Origin: an uncultured Candidatus Melainabacteria bacterium
Lineage (GTDB): Bacteria; Cyanobacteriota; Vampirovibrionia; Gastranaerophilales; Gastranaerophilaceae
Assembly: GCA_934693165.1 (NCBI GenBank)
Contig: CAKUUX010000001.1
Span: 152,410-216,409 of the forward strand
Direction of reading: 5' to 3'
Length of the DNA stretch: 64,000 nt
Under the pieces are notes generated by a model. That model saw nothing but the letters and a program-made list of their open reading frames with translations, ran no database searches and had not been told where the DNA came from. Every line of letters begins with the position of its first letter. Within the stretch, counting starts at the first letter, position 1. Below are positions 1 to 9,242 of the stretch, piece by piece. A program made the translations under genes and the position numbers.

Positions 1-399
1 TCAAAAGGTGCTGTATTATATTTGGATTTTGACCATATTGTTACACCAAAAGGTCGTCAAATGCCTTTGGATATGGCTGTTTACGCAACAATGAAAACAA
101 CTTTTGACGGTGGACTTTATGATACGCTTAACTACGGCGAAGCTATTCAAAAAGATTGGGATACTACTGTAGATATTACAGCAAATTCTGTTAATTTTGC
201 TGCAGATGCTGATGTTCACGGTATTGTTAAAGTTGTTACTGTTCCAGTTTGTGCAATTGGTGGTTTTGTTGGAAGTACTGGCTATATTCTTTATGAAACT
301 GTCGCTGATTTGTTCAAAAAGGGTACTGACGTAACATTTAATCAAGGTGATGTTTTAACAGTTGTTTTAACTAATGATATTGATATTCCAGTAAATTAG
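1..399 (+). CDS. C-terminal part of an unknown protein (cut by window edge)
   Basis: The reading frame is open from base 1, so the gene begins upstream and only about 132 residues are visible. The visible part has an alternating hydrophobic pattern typical of beta structure (LYLDFDHIVTPKGRQMPLD), a Gly-rich hydrophobic stretch (VPVCAIGGFVGSTGYIL) and a final segment (FNQGDVLTVVLTNDIDIPV). The pattern loosely recalls barrel-like C-terminal domains such as VirB10/TrbI, but I see no diagnostic motif and do not assign a function. A strong hairpin terminator follows the stop codon, so this is the last gene of its transcript. Confidence 0.6.
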   Translation, partial: SKGAVLYLDFDHIVTPKGRQMPLDMAVYATMKTTFDGGLYDTLNYGEAIQKDWDTTVDITANSVNFAADADVHGIVKVVTVPVCAIGGFVGSTGYILYETVADLFKKGTDVTFNQGDVLTVVLTNDIDIPVN

Positions 400-424
400 T
401 TTTAATTAAAATCTATTTTTTAAC

Positions 425-456
425 AGAGGCGAAGCCGTAGGCTTCGCCCTTTTTGT
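425..456 (+). terminator. Rho-independent terminator, GAAGCC-family hairpin
   Basis: A 9-bp perfect stem GGCGAAGCC / GGCTTCGCC with a GTA loop is followed by CTTTTTG. It lies 26 bases behind the stop of the first gene. The same stem core recurs at four other places in the window. Confidence 0.85.
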
Positions 457-577
457 TATTTAAATATCGCTACTTAACCAATTTTTTATTTAAGTAAAAA
501 TATGATATAATCTACTTATTAATAATATAAGTTGGTTTATTCCAATAACATTTATTTATCAGATATTGAGGGTTATT

Positions 578-3157
578 ATGAAGAAAATATTTATATTTTT
601 TGTATTATTTTTTATGCCATTAATTGCTTTTGCAGATGAGGCAAAAATTTATAAATTAAAAAGTGGTCAAACTGTAGTAATTCAACAAGTTAAGAGCAAT
701 CCAATTGTAACCATTGATACTTGGATAAAAACAGGTTCAATAGATGAAACTGATAAAAATAATGGTGTAGCGCACTTTTTAGAACATTTGTTTTTTAAAG
801 GTTCAAGCAAATATCCAGTAGGTGAGTTTGATAGAATTGTAGAATCACAAGGTGGCGAAACAAATGCTGCTACAAGTAAAGATTTTACTCATTATTATAT
901 AACTATTCCTTCTAACAAATTTGATGTTGCCCTAGATTTGCATTCTGATATGCTTTTGACTCCTCAAATTCCTCAAGATGAGTTAACAAGAGAAAGAAAA
1001 GTTGTTATAGAAGAAATATCAAAGGATATGAATTCACCTAGAAACAAATTGTCTAAAAATCTTACAGCTCTTGTTTATAAGACACATCCATATAAAAGAG
1101 AGGTTATCGGAAAAAAAGAAGTTATCGCAAATATAACAAGAGAAGAGATTTTTGATTTTTATAACAAAAATTATGGCCCTCAAAATATGATAACACTTGT
1201 GGTTGGGGATGTAGAACCTGATGTTGTTTTGAAAAAAGTTGAAAAAGCTTTTTCAAACAATAATAAAATTTCAAAACAAAAACATTACAAACAAGAAAAA
1301 AGATTAACAAAAAATGTTGAAAAAATAGATTACGATGATATTTCGACTGGATATTTAGCTCTTGCGTACAATACTGTTCCTATGAAACATAAAGATACTT
1401 ATGCTTTAGATGTTTTGGCTGTTATTTTGGGGCAAGGCAGAAGTTCAAGATTTTATCAAGATATAAAAGAAAATAAACAGCTTGCATATACTATCAGTTG
1501 TGGAAATTCTTCTAGCAAAGATGATGGTATATTTATTGTTAGTGCCAATTTTCAACCTGAAAATGTTGATAAATTGAGAAAAGAAATTGATAAACAAATT
1601 CAAAAAATAAAAAAATATGGTATTGATGATGAAGATTTAGCTTTTGCAAAGAGTGTAATTGAAAAGGATACATATTTTGCCAGAGAATCAATAACAGATA
1701 TTGCGACAGAATTGGGTTATACACTTGTTGTTACAGGTGAAAATAAGTATTACGATAATTATGTTGATAATATTAAAAAGGTTACAACATCTGATGTACA
1801 AAGAGTTGCAAATAAATATTTAAACCATAGTGCAACATCAATTTTGCTTCCTAAAAAATATGAAAAAGAAATCAAAGATATGAAAATTATCAAAAATACA
1901 GAGGCAAAATTTGTAAAAGAAGCTTTTGGAATAAAAAAATATACATTAGAAAACAAAGCAACATTATTACTAAATCAAAATGATGCGAATGAAATAGTTG
2001 CAATAAGTATAAATGCAAAAGGTGGAGAATTCTTAGAAAAAATTGCAGGTACTGGGTTTTTAACTTCTCAACTTATGACAAAAGGTACAAAAAAATATTC
2101 ATTTGAAGATTTAAGCAAATTAATGGAAGAAAACGGTATCAACATTGTTGCAAAATCTGGTGGTGATAATTTTGTAATAAATGTTTTAACGACAAAATCT
2201 CAATTAAATAGAGCTTTAGAAATACTTGATGAAGTTGTTAACAATGCGACTTTTAAAGAAGAACAAATGAATAAGGACAAAGCTTCTTTGTTGAATAATA
2301 TTAAAAAATCTCGTGATATTCCACTAAAAGTTGCGTTAGAAAATTATAGAACAATGATTTTTAAAGGTTCACCATATTCGAATACTAATAAAATTCTTGA
2401 AAAAACTGTTCCTACAATAAAACTTTCTGATATTCAAGAATATTATGACAAAATTTTCTATCCTGAAAATATTGTTATTGGTGTGACAGGTAACGTTAAC
2501 GAAAAAGAACTTATTGGACATTTTACAAATATGTTTAATGGTAAAAAAGGTTCAAAGTTTGATTTTAATAAGTATTCGAATAGCATCAAACCAATTATAA
2601 AAGCAGAAACTGAAGAAAAGAAGATTGATAAACTAGAAACATCCTGGTATTTTACAGGTTGGCAAACATCAGGTGTTACTGATAAAAAAGAATATGCGAC
2701 TTTCCAAGTGATTGATTCAATTCTTGGTGGTGGTATGAGTTCTCGTTTGTTCAGAAACGTTAGAGATAAAGAAGGGTTAGCATATCAAATAGGCTCTGGT
2801 TATGCTCCACAAAGATTAAAAGGTCAATTCATGGTTTATATTGGAACAAACCCTAAAACTTTAAAATATTCAGAAAAAAGATTATTAGAAGAAGTTTACA
2901 AGCTAAAAACAGAGCCTGTTTCAGAAGAAGAATTAAAATCTGCAAAAGAAAAATTAATGGGCAGCTACTATATTGGTTTAGAAACTAACCTTGATAAGGC
3001 AGGTACAATTTCTAATTTCGAAGCATCTTCAAGAGGTTTTGAATTTATAGACGAATACAAAACTCTAATAAATTCTGTTACAGAGCAAGACGTTATGAAT
3101 GTTGCAAAAAAATATTTTAACGACAAAAGAGTAACATCAATTGTTAATGAGAAATAA
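578..3157 (+). CDS. M16 family zinc peptidase (two M16 repeats)
   Basis: Predicted periplasmic or membrane-tethered metalloprotease of the pitrilysin/processing-peptidase family (M16). The inverted zinc motif HFLEH is at residues 66-70, with the downstream acidic ligand region (RERKVVIEEI) about 75 residues later. A second, catalytically degenerate M16 repeat fills the C-terminal half, including the R/Y-type signature GGGMSSRLFRNVRDKEGLAY. The start is placed at ATG 578: GAGGG lies just upstream and the protein then opens with a clean signal peptide (MKKIFIFFVLFFMPLIAFA). A longer TTG start at 566 would spoil that spacing. The length (859 aa) suits a fused two-domain M16 protein. recG follows after 3 bases, so the two are probably co-transcribed. 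Confidence 0.93.
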   Translation: MKKIFIFFVLFFMPLIAFADEAKIYKLKSGQTVVIQQVKSNPIVTIDTWIKTGSIDETDKNNGVAHFLEHLFFKGSSKYPVGEFDRIVESQGGETNAATSKDFTHYYITIPSNKFDVALDLHSDMLLTPQIPQDELTRERKVVIEEISKDMNSPRNKLSKNLTALVYKTHPYKREVIGKKEVIANITREEIFDFYNKNYGPQNMITLVVGDVEPDVVLKKVEKAFSNNNKISKQKHYKQEKRLTKNVEKIDYDDISTGYLALAYNTVPMKHKDTYALDVLAVILGQGRSSRFYQDIKENKQLAYTISCGNSSSKDDGIFIVSANFQPENVDKLRKEIDKQIQKIKKYGIDDEDLAFAKSVIEKDTYFARESITDIATELGYTLVVTGENKYYDNYVDNIKKVTTSDVQRVANKYLNHSATSILLPKKYEKEIKDMKIIKNTEAKFVKEAFGIKKYTLENKATLLLNQNDANEIVAISINAKGGEFLEKIAGTGFLTSQLMTKGTKKYSFEDLSKLMEENGINIVAKSGGDNFVINVLTTKSQLNRALEILDEVVNNATFKEEQMNKDKASLLNNIKKSRDIPLKVALENYRTMIFKGSPYSNTNKILEKTVPTIKLSDIQEYYDKIFYPENIVIGVTGNVNEKELIGHFTNMFNGKKGSKFDFNKYSNSIKPIIKAETEEKKIDKLETSWYFTGWQTSGVTDKKEYATFQVIDSILGGGMSSRLFRNVRDKEGLAYQIGSGYAPQRLKGQFMVYIGTNPKTLKYSEKRLLEEVYKLKTEPVSEEELKSAKEKLMGSYYIGLETNLDKAGTISNFEASSRGFEFIDEYKTLINSVTEQDVMNVAKKYFNDKRVTSIVNEK

Positions 3158-3160
3158 TAA

Positions 3161-5536
3161 ATGGAAAATAGATTTGAGCAAATAAAACAGGCAATAGAGG
3201 TTGAAGTTAAGCACTGCTATATCAATATTCAGGGCAGAACTCAGTCTTTTTCAAAATTTATTTACTCAAAAATGAAAGAAGAATACAAAAATTCCAAAAA
3301 TCCGAAATGGCAAATTTTAATGGAATATTTTGACCATTATTCTACAGAATCTCTTATTGCAAGAAAAAGAGCTATTAAAAGACTTGCTAAGGTTATAAGA
3401 GATGAATTAAATCCAAAACCAATTGTGGAAATTGATAAAGATTTGCCAAAAGATCCTACTGTAACTGATATTTGTGATATAAAAGGGATTGGTCCAAAAA
3501 CTGCTTATCAATTAAATAAACTTGGTATCTTTACGGCGAATGATTTGATGTATTATTTTCCTAGAAAACATATTGATTATTCAAATATAGACAAAATTTC
3601 GCATTTAAAGGCAGGCATGACAACTACTATTTTTGGGTATATAAATTCTACTCAAGCTTTTACTTCAAAAAGTGGACTTGGAATTTGCAAAGTCCAAATT
3701 AAGGACGAAACAGGTTCTATAACTTTGAACTTTTTTATGGCAAAGGCAGGAAGATATTTGCTTGAGCGAGTTAAATCACAATTTCCTAAAAATAGTGCAA
3801 TTATGGTTTCTGGGGTTGTCAAAGTTAATTCTTATGATGGAAAATTAACTATTGATAAACCAACTTATAATTTGATTGAAACAATTGATGGAGAACATTC
3901 TTCTCTGAATGCTGGGAGAATTGTTCCAATTTATGCTTTGAGTGAAAACTTTAGTATTAAAACTATGCGTAAGGCTATTCATACGTGTCTTGAGCTGTAT
4001 AAGGATACGATAAAAACAGTTCTTCCTGATTATTTAATTCAAAAACATAAACTTTTAAGTAAAAAGGATGCAATTTGTGAAATTCATTTTCCGAGTAGTA
4101 TGGAAATGCTTGAAAGAGCTAGATTTACTCTTGTTTTTGAAGAATTGTTTATTATTCAGCTAAAAATGCTTGAACATAGAGAACAAGTAAAAAAAGAACT
4201 TGCAACAGTTCCATTGCAAATTAAAGATGACGGGTTGGTCATGAAATTTATAAAAGGTTTACCGTTTGAATTGACTTCTGCACAAAAACAAGCTGTAAAT
4301 GAAATTTTGAATGATTTAACAAAAGAAGAACCAATGCAAAGACTTTTACAAGGTGATGTTGGTAGTGGTAAAACTGTTGTTGCGACAATCTTTTTACTAT
4401 CAGCTGTAGAAAATGGATATCAAGGTGCAATTATGGCGCCTACAGAAATTTTAGCAAAACAACATTATAACAACCTAGTCGAATGGCTAACTCCTATGAA
4501 TTTAAGAATAGGTTTATTTTTGGGTTCTAGTAAGAAAAAAATGCGTATTCAAATGGAACAGGATTTGATTAATGGGCAGATTGATATTGCAGTTGGGACA
4601 CATGCACTTATTCAAGATAATGTTGAATTTAATAACCTTGGAGCAATTGTAATTGATGAGCAACATAGATTTGGAGTTAAACAAAGAAGTAAATTGACAA
4701 AAAAATCTTTTGCTCCTCAAACTCTTACTATGACAGCAACTCCAATTCCAAGAACATTGGCATTTACTTTGCATGGTGATTTGGATTTGACTATAATTGA
4801 CGAAATGCCAGTTGGTAGAAAACCAGTTAAAACATTTGTTATGACAAATCATAGAGAGATTTATAAACTTATTAGAAAAGAAGTTGAAGCAGGTCATCAA
4901 GCGTATATTGTTTATCCATTGATTGAAGAAAGCGAAACTTTAAGTGCAAAAGCAGCAACTAAAGAGGCTGAAAGACTTCAAGAAACAGTCTTTTCTGATT
5001 TAAAAATTGGACTTCTTCACGGTAAATTGAAAAATGATGAAAAAGAAGAAGTCATGACAAAATTTAAAAATAAGGAATATGATGTTTTGGTTTCAACAAC
5101 TGTTGTCGAAGTTGGAGTTGATGTTAAAAATGCAACGGTCATGGTTATTGAAAATGCTGAAAGATTTGGCTTATCTCAACTTCATCAATTGAGAGGTCGT
5201 GTAGGTCGTTCTGATTTGCAGTCATATTGTATTTTATCAAGCTCTTCTAAACAGCCAGAAACTTTAGAAAGATTGCATGTCATGGAAGAAACAAATAATG
5301 GCTTTGTTATTTCTGAAAAAGATTTAGAGCTTAGAGGGCCTGGAGATTTCCTAGGCGTAAGACAAAGTGGTCTTCCAGAGTTTTTAATTGCAGATATTAT
5401 AAAAGATACCAAAACTCTTGAATTAGCTCGTTTTGAGGCACAGACTTTTATAAAAGAAAAAGACATAAATGATTACCCAAATTTAAAAATGGCTGAAAGT
5501 CTTAATTCTTCGGATAAAGAACTGCTTTCTGCTTAG
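3161..5536 (+). CDS. recG: ATP-dependent DNA helicase RecG
   Basis: RecG remodels stalled replication forks and Holliday junctions. It has a wedge/OB region (about residues 100-260), Walker A GDVGSGKT at 398-405, a DEQH box at 499-502, motif III TATPIPRT and helicase C-terminal motifs (HGKLKNDEK, LRGRVGRS). The N-terminus carries about 100 extra residues before the helix-hairpin-like GIGPKTAYQLNKLGI segment, as in some cyanobacterial and Gram-positive RecG proteins. It begins 3 bases after the M16 peptidase gene, so translational coupling is likely. Confidence 0.97.
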   Translation: MENRFEQIKQAIEVEVKHCYINIQGRTQSFSKFIYSKMKEEYKNSKNPKWQILMEYFDHYSTESLIARKRAIKRLAKVIRDELNPKPIVEIDKDLPKDPTVTDICDIKGIGPKTAYQLNKLGIFTANDLMYYFPRKHIDYSNIDKISHLKAGMTTTIFGYINSTQAFTSKSGLGICKVQIKDETGSITLNFFMAKAGRYLLERVKSQFPKNSAIMVSGVVKVNSYDGKLTIDKPTYNLIETIDGEHSSLNAGRIVPIYALSENFSIKTMRKAIHTCLELYKDTIKTVLPDYLIQKHKLLSKKDAICEIHFPSSMEMLERARFTLVFEELFIIQLKMLEHREQVKKELATVPLQIKDDGLVMKFIKGLPFELTSAQKQAVNEILNDLTKEEPMQRLLQGDVGSGKTVVATIFLLSAVENGYQGAIMAPTEILAKQHYNNLVEWLTPMNLRIGLFLGSSKKKMRIQMEQDLINGQIDIAVGTHALIQDNVEFNNLGAIVIDEQHRFGVKQRSKLTKKSFAPQTLTMTATPIPRTLAFTLHGDLDLTIIDEMPVGRKPVKTFVMTNHREIYKLIRKEVEAGHQAYIVYPLIEESETLSAKAATKEAERLQETVFSDLKIGLLHGKLKNDEKEEVMTKFKNKEYDVLVSTTVVEVGVDVKNATVMVIENAERFGLSQLHQLRGRVGRSDLQSYCILSSSSKQPETLERLHVMEETNNGFVISEKDLELRGPGDFLGVRQSGLPEFLIADIIKDTKTLELARFEAQTFIKEKDINDYPNLKMAESLNSSDKELLSA

Positions 5537-5643
5537 TTCATAATTCTTAATATTTAAGGCAATTTTTTTATTGTCATGGAGTTTAAATACATGTGTAGGT
5601 ATACTATTTCAATTTACTATGTAATTTTAGAAAGTGTGTTATT

Positions 5644-6885
5644 TTGAACATTCATGAACTTAGAGCGAATGTCGTAGCTGACAAGCTAGAAACAAAAGCC
5701 AAGGCAAAGGCTGAAAATAAGCCTCAATTACCTATTTCTGACAATAAGGAAATTGTAAACGAAAAAGGTGCTGAAGCTCTCAAGAATTATTTTATAGGTA
5801 CTCAACATGTAGCATTTAAGGGATTCCCTTGTGATACTGGGGAATTTAATCATAATATGGCTATGGTTCCTTGTGCATGCTGTGGTAAGAAAATGCTTGC
5901 AGGTAATGAAAATGTTGATAAGTTTGCACAAAAATTAACTCAAATTAAGGGTGAAGAAAGAAATAACTTTATTGATGATACGATGGATATTTATCGTCCA
6001 GTTGAAAAAACAATTATTAGAGGGATGAAAGATTTAGGTACAAAATATCCTAACAAAACAACTTTTGAGTTGTGTGATGAAATGGCAAAAGATCCAGAAG
6101 GTATATTGAAAAATGGTCAATTAGCTGTTTTAGATGATGTTGATGCAAAAGCAAAAGAACTCTATGGCGAAGATAATAAAATTTCAAAATTTGTTAAATC
6201 TCAAAAACCACTTATAAACGGTCAAGAAAATAATCCAAAATTTAATAGAGCTGATTTTGTAGAAAAAATGGATGATTTAACTACTGAAATGGGTGATGAT
6301 AAGGCAAAAGGTAAAGTTTTAAATGTTGCAATTGACATGCCATTTGAAGATGATTATTTCCAAAAAATGACAAAGAAAATATATCAACCAAGAAAATTTA
6401 TTAGAACATTATATTGTAACGCTGTAAAAACAGCAGAGCATATCCATCCAAAATCTTTAGGTGGTCCAAACAATACAGAAAATTACATGAGCGAATGTAA
6501 TGAATGTAATGAAAACAGACAAAATTATGATTTGAATTCATATTGGATGAGCAGATACCCATCAATGCCTTATAACGTACAACAATTCTGCGATGATGTA
6601 ACAGAAAAAGTAGTATCAGGTGAAATTGGTCCTCATTTTGTTGATTATCCAAAAGATTTGAAGGTTGCAGTTGAATCAGAAACAAAAGGTGCAATTACAT
6701 TAAAAGTCTTAAATCCAGAAGAAATCAATAAGAAAAGAGCAGAAAAAGGTTTAGAACCACTTCCTCAACCAACACAAGACAATGTTGAAAAGGCAAGAAG
6801 AGAACAAAGAAAGAAACCTCATGAGGAAGTTCCTCTCCCTTCTCCGAGACCGGCAAAAGCAGAGCCACAAAAGAAAGTAGCATAG
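5644..6885 (+). CDS. HNH-motif protein with CxCC zinc knuckle, paralogue 1
   Basis: Not a family I recognise by name. An N-terminal low-complexity region ends in the motif AFKGF (F58-G60), followed by a Cys cluster PCACCGKKM (C77 onward), a mostly helical middle, and an HNH-nuclease-like segment: EHIHPKS with H266, GGPNNTEN, then CNECNENR. The tail is Pro/Lys rich. The start is TTG at 5644; its N-terminus (MNIHELR) parallels MKINAI and MNIQNV in related proteins, which supports it, though the Shine-Dalgarno match is weak. It is tandem with a clear paralogue at 7107 and has a third copy at 25115. Nuclease activity is inferred from the motif only. No membrane segment or classical signal peptide was seen. 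Confidence 0.8.
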   Translation: MNIHELRANVVADKLETKAKAKAENKPQLPISDNKEIVNEKGAEALKNYFIGTQHVAFKGFPCDTGEFNHNMAMVPCACCGKKMLAGNENVDKFAQKLTQIKGEERNNFIDDTMDIYRPVEKTIIRGMKDLGTKYPNKTTFELCDEMAKDPEGILKNGQLAVLDDVDAKAKELYGEDNKISKFVKSQKPLINGQENNPKFNRADFVEKMDDLTTEMGDDKAKGKVLNVAIDMPFEDDYFQKMTKKIYQPRKFIRTLYCNAVKTAEHIHPKSLGGPNNTENYMSECNECNENRQNYDLNSYWMSRYPSMPYNVQQFCDDVTEKVVSGEIGPHFVDYPKDLKVAVESETKGAITLKVLNPEEINKKRAEKGLEPLPQPTQDNVEKARREQRKKPHEEVPLPSPRPAKAEPQKKVA

Positions 6886-6911
6886 ATTAAAAATAAAATT
6901 ATGATTTTAAT

Positions 6912-6945
6912 ATAGATGAGTTGACTAATCTCAACTCATCTATTT
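6912..6945 (+). terminator. Terminator-like hairpin after paralogue 1
   Basis: A 12-bp inverted repeat (TAGATGAGTTGA / TCAACTCATCTA) with a 6-base loop is followed by a weak T-rich tract. It separates the two tandem HNH-motif genes, which are therefore probably transcribed separately. Confidence 0.6.
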
Positions 6946-7106
6946 GTATGAATTTGTAAATAAATTGTAAAGATTTATTAAATCTTATAGCAAAAAATAT
7001 ATTTTAGAGTCATTATATATGTATCCACAGAATATATGTCCACAAAACAATTTCTGCAATTTATACGAAGATATTAAATTATTTACAAGAAGGGTAGAGT
7101 AGGTAA

Positions 7107-8369
7107 ATGAAAATTAATGCTATCACAATGGCAGCTCCTGCGACGTTTAGTGTTCCCAAAAAAGCTGTTGAAAAAAATCCACAAGTAACAAATCCAATCG
7201 AAAACAGATTTCCAAAACAACAAACAAACGATGGCTCAAAAGCTATCATGAATTATTTCTTTGGTATGCAAAATGTACCATCATTCAAAGGTTATCCTTG
7301 TTCAACGGGTGAATTTGTTGTTAAACAAATAGATAACGTTCCATGCGCTTGCTGTGGTGCAGAAATGATGAATTCAAAAGAACAAAATGAATTTGTTGCA
7401 AAAGCTTCTAAAGCAAAAGGTGAAGAATTAGCAAATATTTTTGCAGAAAACTTACATAAAATCAGACGTAACGAAAGACCTGTAGCTCGTGAACTTATGG
7501 AAAGAGCTACTAAATATCCAAATCAAAAATTATCAGATTTAGCTGATAAAGATATGGATTCAAGAAAACTTTATAATAAAGAAAACTTAATTGTTTTAAA
7601 TAATGTTGATAAAAAAGCTCAAGAATTATATGGTGAAAAAAATAAAGTTTCAAAATTCGTTCAAAGCCAAAAATCATTAATTGAAAAAAATGTAAGAAAT
7701 GGTTTTGGTAGAGGAACATTTTTGGCAAATCTTAAAAAATTAACAGCAGACGATCAAGAAAAATCTCAAAAAGTGTTAACAGAAGCTATTGAGTTACCAT
7801 TAAATGAAAATGGTGTAGCAAAAGTTATTCAAAAAGTTCAAGCTTCTGATTCAGTTGGTATTGCAAGAAGATTAATTGCAACAGCAGTTATGACAACAGA
7901 ACATATTCATCCAAAATCTCAAGGTGGTCCAAACAATACAGAAAACTACATGGGTGAATGTGCTGAATGTAATAATAATAGAGGTAGCGAAAACTTAAAC
8001 CAATATTGGCAATCAACATATCCAAATATGCCATCAGCTACTCAAAAATATGCTGATTACATTTCAGAACAAATCATTACAGGTAAAATGGGTACAAGAT
8101 ATGATGATTATATGGTAGATTTAGAAAAAGCTGTTGAATCAGAATCTAAAGATGCTATTGATTTAAAAGTTTTAAACCCAGAAGAAATTGATAAAGCAAG
8201 AAAAGAACGTGGTTTACCTGATCCAAAACCACTTCCTGTAAAACCAAAACCAGAAAAATCTGAAACAAAAAAAGATGAAACAAAAATTTCGGGTTCTAAA
8301 AAACCTCAAGGTAGTAAAAAACCACACGGTGGCAAAAAACCTACTAGAAGACCAAATATCAAAAAATAA
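7107..8369 (+). CDS. HNH-motif protein with CxCC zinc knuckle, paralogue 2
   Basis: Paralogue of the preceding gene with the same order of parts: N-terminal disordered segment, SFKGYPC (F60-G62), Cys cluster PCACCGAEM, helical middle, HNH segment EHIHPKS with H266 at exactly the same residue number as paralogue 1, GGPNNTEN, then CAECNNNR. The block after the HNH (AVESESKDAI, LKVLNPEEI) is also shared. The C-terminus is strongly basic with repeated KKP units (SKKPQGSKKPHGGKKPTRR), suggesting nucleic-acid or polyanion contact. It starts at ATG 7107 behind a purine-rich stretch (AGAAGGGTAGAG). A GAAGCC-type terminator follows. Confidence 0.82.
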   Translation: MKINAITMAAPATFSVPKKAVEKNPQVTNPIENRFPKQQTNDGSKAIMNYFFGMQNVPSFKGYPCSTGEFVVKQIDNVPCACCGAEMMNSKEQNEFVAKASKAKGEELANIFAENLHKIRRNERPVARELMERATKYPNQKLSDLADKDMDSRKLYNKENLIVLNNVDKKAQELYGEKNKVSKFVQSQKSLIEKNVRNGFGRGTFLANLKKLTADDQEKSQKVLTEAIELPLNENGVAKVIQKVQASDSVGIARRLIATAVMTTEHIHPKSQGGPNNTENYMGECAECNNNRGSENLNQYWQSTYPNMPSATQKYADYISEQIITGKMGTRYDDYMVDLEKAVESESKDAIDLKVLNPEEIDKARKERGLPDPKPLPVKPKPEKSETKKDETKISGSKKPQGSKKPHGGKKPTRRPNIKK

Positions 8370-8380
8370 TTAAGTTAATA

Positions 8381-8413
8381 AAAGAGGGCGAAGCCAACGG
8401 CTTCGCCCTCTTT
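8381..8413 (+). terminator. Rho-independent terminator, GAAGCC-family hairpin
   Basis: AAAGAGGGCGAAGCC and its exact reverse complement surround an AAC loop: a 15-bp perfect stem with a T run in the distal arm. It lies 12 bases after the stop of paralogue 2. Confidence 0.88.
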
Positions 8414-8523
8414 GTATATAAAAATTTATAATATCTTGAAAACTCTTTGAAAGTCTTTTAAAATAGACACAAGAGGATTAATTGTTGTTATATTTATTAT
8501 AATGGCAAAGAAAAGGTAGAGTT

Positions 8524-9240
8524 ATGAATCAAGCACAAAAGAAAATATTAATAGTTGATGATGATGATGAAATCAGAGAATTATTAGAATTTGACGTGGC
8601 TCAAAGTGGATACTTTGTAGATACTGCAAAAGATGGTCTTGAAGGCTTGAATAAAGCTCTTAATAATTCCTACGACCTTATTTTATTGGACGTTATGATG
8701 CCTAAAATGAATGGGTTTGATGTTTGTAAAAATATTAGAAATGCAAAAATCAATATTCCAATACTTCTTTTAACTGCAAAAGGTACAATTGAAGATAAGA
8801 CAGAGGGTTTTGATTGTGGGGCAGACGATTATCTTGTAAAACCTTTTGATATACAAGAAGTTTTGTTGAGAATAAGAGTCCTTTTGAGAAGAAATCAAGT
8901 TGTAGAAGATACAAATTCTTTATCTAATGAAATTCTTCAAGCTGGTGATATTACTATTTTGCCTGAAAGCTTAGAGGTTATAATCGTAAATAAAAAGGTT
9001 AAGTTAACTCCTACTGAGTTTGAAATTTTATACTGTTTAATGCAACATTTCAACAACCCTGTAACTTTGGCAGTATTGCTTGATGAAGTTTGGGGATATG
9101 ATTCTGACGAAGATGTTAGAATGTTGAGAGTTCATGTTGGTGGACTTAGAAATAAGATTGAGCCTAATGTTAAATCTCCACAATACTTGCATACAGTAAC
9201 AAATGTCGGTTATAAATTAACACCTTTTAAAGAAGATTAA
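8524..9240 (+). CDS. OmpR/PhoB-family response regulator
   Basis: Two-component transcription regulator. The receiver domain (about residues 1-120) has the acidic pocket DDDDE (12-16), phospho-acceptor D56 in LILLDVMMPKM, a conserved T/A switch (LLLTAKG) and Lys in VKPFD. The C-terminal winged helix (about 145-235) contains LTPTEFEILYCLM and RVHVGGLRNKIEP. It is followed after 2 bases by its probable partner kinase. The target genes cannot be told from sequence. Confidence 0.95.
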   Translation: MNQAQKKILIVDDDDEIRELLEFDVAQSGYFVDTAKDGLEGLNKALNNSYDLILLDVMMPKMNGFDVCKNIRNAKINIPILLLTAKGTIEDKTEGFDCGADDYLVKPFDIQEVLLRIRVLLRRNQVVEDTNSLSNEILQAGDITILPESLEVIIVNKKVKLTPTEFEILYCLMQHFNNPVTLAVLLDEVWGYDSDEDVRMLRVHVGGLRNKIEPNVKSPQYLHTVTNVGYKLTPFKED

Positions 9241-9242
9241 TC

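Noticed and set aside
4514..4900. 128-aa ORF antisense to recG
   Set aside because: Mirror of codon bias in the real gene; no start signal or domain pattern.
5644..8369. Toxin-immunity or restriction-modification reading of the HNH pair
   Set aside because: No immunity-sized partner gene, methyltransferase or specificity subunit lies next to any of the three copies.
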